Part shown: piece after piece, positions 62,321 through 64,000 of the stretch | Layout of the letters: each line of letters starts with the position of its first letter | How positions within the stretch are numbered: the stretch's first letter is position 1 | NCBI GenBank assembly: GCA_947172645.1 | Contig: CAMWBY010000001.1 | Span: 244,383 to 308,382, forward strand | Source of the DNA: an uncultured Lachnospiraceae bacterium | GTDB taxonomy: Bacteria > Bacillota > Clostridia > Lachnospirales > Lachnospiraceae | Direction of reading: 5' to 3' | Length of the DNA stretch: 64,000 nucleotides | Made by a program: the position numbers and the translations under genes | Notes under the pieces: model-generated | Told to the model about the DNA's origin: nothing | Databases searched by the model: none | Seen by the model: only the letters and a program-made list of their open reading frames with translations

Positions 62321-63907
62321 TTAAGGTATGTATAATATCTGCCTGCCATATGCCAATCCCCGTCTCTCAAGGTACAGCAACACCTCATCATACCCTTTTG
62401 CAAAACTAATTCCATAAAAACTATTTTCTTCAATAGGGGCATTATCTGCTTTTATCACTGGAAGGCCGCAATACGTGCCCTCTTTATAGGAATCAATAAA
62501 CGCAGCAATTTCCAATTCCGGGCATATCCGCCTGAGAATCGCATATGCTGCTTTCCCCCTGCTGCCTGCACCCCAGATATAAATCCTACCTTTAGATAGA
62601 TGTTTTCTTAGAATTGAATAATATAGAGCCTTTCCGTAAATCCATTCTTCTCCGTTATCATCTATTCCTGATAACAGCTCTTCCGTCCTTCTGACCTCCT
62701 CCGCTAAAGCGGCAAAAGGCTCCATGCTGCCAAACACAGGATTCTTCACAATATCTTTATAATAAGCATCAATCTGCTCCCTTACCACATCCGGTGCAAA
62801 ATTTTTGCGCCAAGTCTCCTGCTCTTTTTCATGGACTTTGTATATTTTCCCATTTTCATAATATTCCAGGCACTTTATAATACTTTCCTTGATTCCTTCT
62901 TCCGAGAAATCCTGGCTGAGAAAACAATTCTCCTGGTCGCGGAAAACTTCCGGCACTCCGGCAACAGGCGTTGATATAATCGTCAGGTCATATGTGACCG
63001 CTTCCACAATGGAAGACGGAAAAGACTCGTCATCACTTGCACACAGCAGGCAATCACTGCTCTCCAAAAGACGCGTTATGTCGCTCACAAATCCATGGAA
63101 AGTCACAACATCACTCAATCCATGTTCCGCAACATACTGTCGGCATTCTTCTGCATACTGCCCATCCAGCCCACCTGCAATGTCCAACTTTATTTGAGAT
63201 TGTCCAATACATTTCTCCACGGCCTTGATGGCCGTCAATTGTTTTTTCTTATTACAGACAATCCCCAACATTAATATTTTGATACCGCTCCGCGGATATG
63301 CTTCCTTTTTCCTCACTTCATCCAGTAACGCCACAGGTCTGGAACACCTGGATTCCATCTTTAGCTGCCTGCTCCAGCGGCCCGAATATAACAAGGAATC
63401 GCTTAAATGATAGTGCGTATATATATTACCCGGGCAGAACTTAAACTCTTCCTCCCGCAGTTGGTAGCTGTTCATCAAATGGGGAATCATCAATTTCCTG
63501 GACACATATTCCACCGCCAGATTGACCTGGACGCTATGGAAAAAGGTAATTCCTTCCCTTCTGGCAAACTCTTCAATGGAAGCTGCACTCTCCATAGCGC
63601 CGTGGAAATCTTCAAGCTTTAAAAAATTGAAAGCAGACATATACCGGATACATACATATGGGAGATGATACTGTTCACATCGCTTCACATACTCCTGGTT
63701 CGGAACCCCCTGATTGCCTACAGGGATAACAACTACCACATCATACAATTCAGACATCAATAAAGCCTGTTTCAGCAATAACGTTCCCGCGCCCCCAAGC
63801 CCCCAGGGCAAATCCAGAAAAAAAGCGATTTTCATTGGTTGTAATTCTCCATCCTTATCCATTTCTTCATATACCTTTAACCGATATCCGTACACTGTTC
63901 CATTCAT
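62321..63907 (-). CDS. GT4-like glycosyltransferase with C-terminal Rossmann-like module
   Basis: The 528-residue protein has a GT-B fold: KIAFFLDLPWGLGGAGTLLLKQ at the start of the first lobe, IKILMLGIVCNKKKQLTAIKAV at the second, and the donor motif LCASDDESFPSSIVEAVTYD (acidic pair). Residues 435-528 form the small module (IYIWGAGSRGKAAYAILRR ... AFIDSYKEGTYCGLPV). The GT4 homology starts at an internal ATG (63835, GGAG ten bases upstream), so the first 24 residues from 63907 may not be translated. It is the first gene of the visible minus-strand run; its promoter may lie beyond 63908, where I see nothing clear. Confidence 0.88.
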   Translation of the reverse strand: MNGTVYGYRLKVYEEMDKDGELQPMKIAFFLDLPWGLGGAGTLLLKQALLMSELYDVVVVIPVGNQGVPNQEYVKRCEQYHLPYVCIRYMSAFNFLKLEDFHGAMESAASIEEFARREGITFFHSVQVNLAVEYVSRKLMIPHLMNSYQLREEEFKFCPGNIYTHYHLSDSLLYSGRWSRQLKMESRCSRPVALLDEVRKKEAYPRSGIKILMLGIVCNKKKQLTAIKAVEKCIGQSQIKLDIAGGLDGQYAEECRQYVAEHGLSDVVTFHGFVSDITRLLESSDCLLCASDDESFPSSIVEAVTYDLTIISTPVAGVPEVFRDQENCFLSQDFSEEGIKESIIKCLEYYENGKIYKVHEKEQETWRKNFAPDVVREQIDAYYKDIVKNPVFGSMEPFAALAEEVRRTEELLSGIDDNGEEWIYGKALYYSILRKHLSKGRIYIWGAGSRGKAAYAILRRICPELEIAAFIDSYKEGTYCGLPVIKADNAPIEENSFYGISFAKGYDEVLLYLERRGLAYGRQILYIP

Positions 63908-64000
63908 ACTCCGATATACAATTTGTCTGAATTTCTATGCCGAAAGCTAGGGAACCGCTGATTAATTAGTTTTATTTTCAGCATTATCCCGTTTTGTCAG

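Noticed and set aside
1..64000. tRNA, rRNA, T-box, riboswitch or CRISPR array
   Set aside because: No cloverleaf-like CCA ends, conserved T-box sequence, known riboswitch core or regularly spaced repeats were seen on reading both strands; a covariance-model search was not possible.

Overview
The window looks like a chromosomal segment of a Gram-positive Clostridia, most likely a Lachnospiraceae-type gut anaerobe. This is inferred from gene order (uvrC-hprK-glk-murB-rapZ-whiA-crh), GGAGG ribosome sites, sigma-A-like promoters, moderate GC, an Rpn-family transposase and short hairpin repeats. No rRNA, tRNA, CRISPR array or intact prophage was seen.

Layout. (1) 1-11.4 kb holds housekeeping genes. 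On the minus strand are ftsH, uvrC, HPr kinase, a ROK glucokinase, murB, rapZ, whiA and a Crh-like HPr paralogue. pyrG is divergent on the plus strand behind an attenuator-like leader. (2) 11.5-20.2 kb is accessory metabolism and stress: a GH3 beta-glucosidase, a response regulator/histidine kinase pair, a divergent BcrA-type ABC transporter with two permeases separated by a 163-bp inverted-repeat element, a decayed gene remnant and a ketopantoate reductase-like gene. (3) 20.4-30.1 kb is a ten-gene Mrp/Mbh-like cation-proton antiporter operon with four large antiporter-type subunits and no hydrogenase or dehydrogenase genes. (4) 30.2-36.5 kb is an MMPL/RND exporter translationally coupled to a 1225-residue surface protein with GLUG repeats. 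(5) 36.5-43.7 kb holds an NAD-epimerase, a DUF4422 glycosyltransferase and an unfamiliar three-gene set that includes a 1060-residue protein with two LamG-like domains, a hydrophobic core and a possible transglutaminase-like C-terminus. (6) 43.8-64 kb is a surface-glycan locus, nearly all minus strand. It has glycosyltransferases (including two fucosyltransferase-like enzymes), methyltransferases, a DUF268 protein, a DUF1796 protein, a sulfotransferase interrupted by one in-frame amber codon, an Rpn nuclease/transposase and an internally deleted copy of it.

How the genes fit together. HprK with Crh forms the serine-phosphorylation arm of carbon catabolite control beside the glucokinase, with envelope and division genes (murB, rapZ, whiA) in the same run. 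The two-component pair probably controls the divergent ABC exporter through 11-bp-spaced repeats. The glycan locus would build and decorate a fucosylated, methylated and possibly sulfated surface polymer.

The strongest points for a second look are: a small Rossmann-like module found on about a dozen otherwise unrelated glycan enzymes; the amber-interrupted sulfotransferase; a G9 tract in a methyltransferase; the LamG/transglutaminase-like operon; the four-antiporter Mrp cluster; and the Crh-like protein with Glu at position 15.
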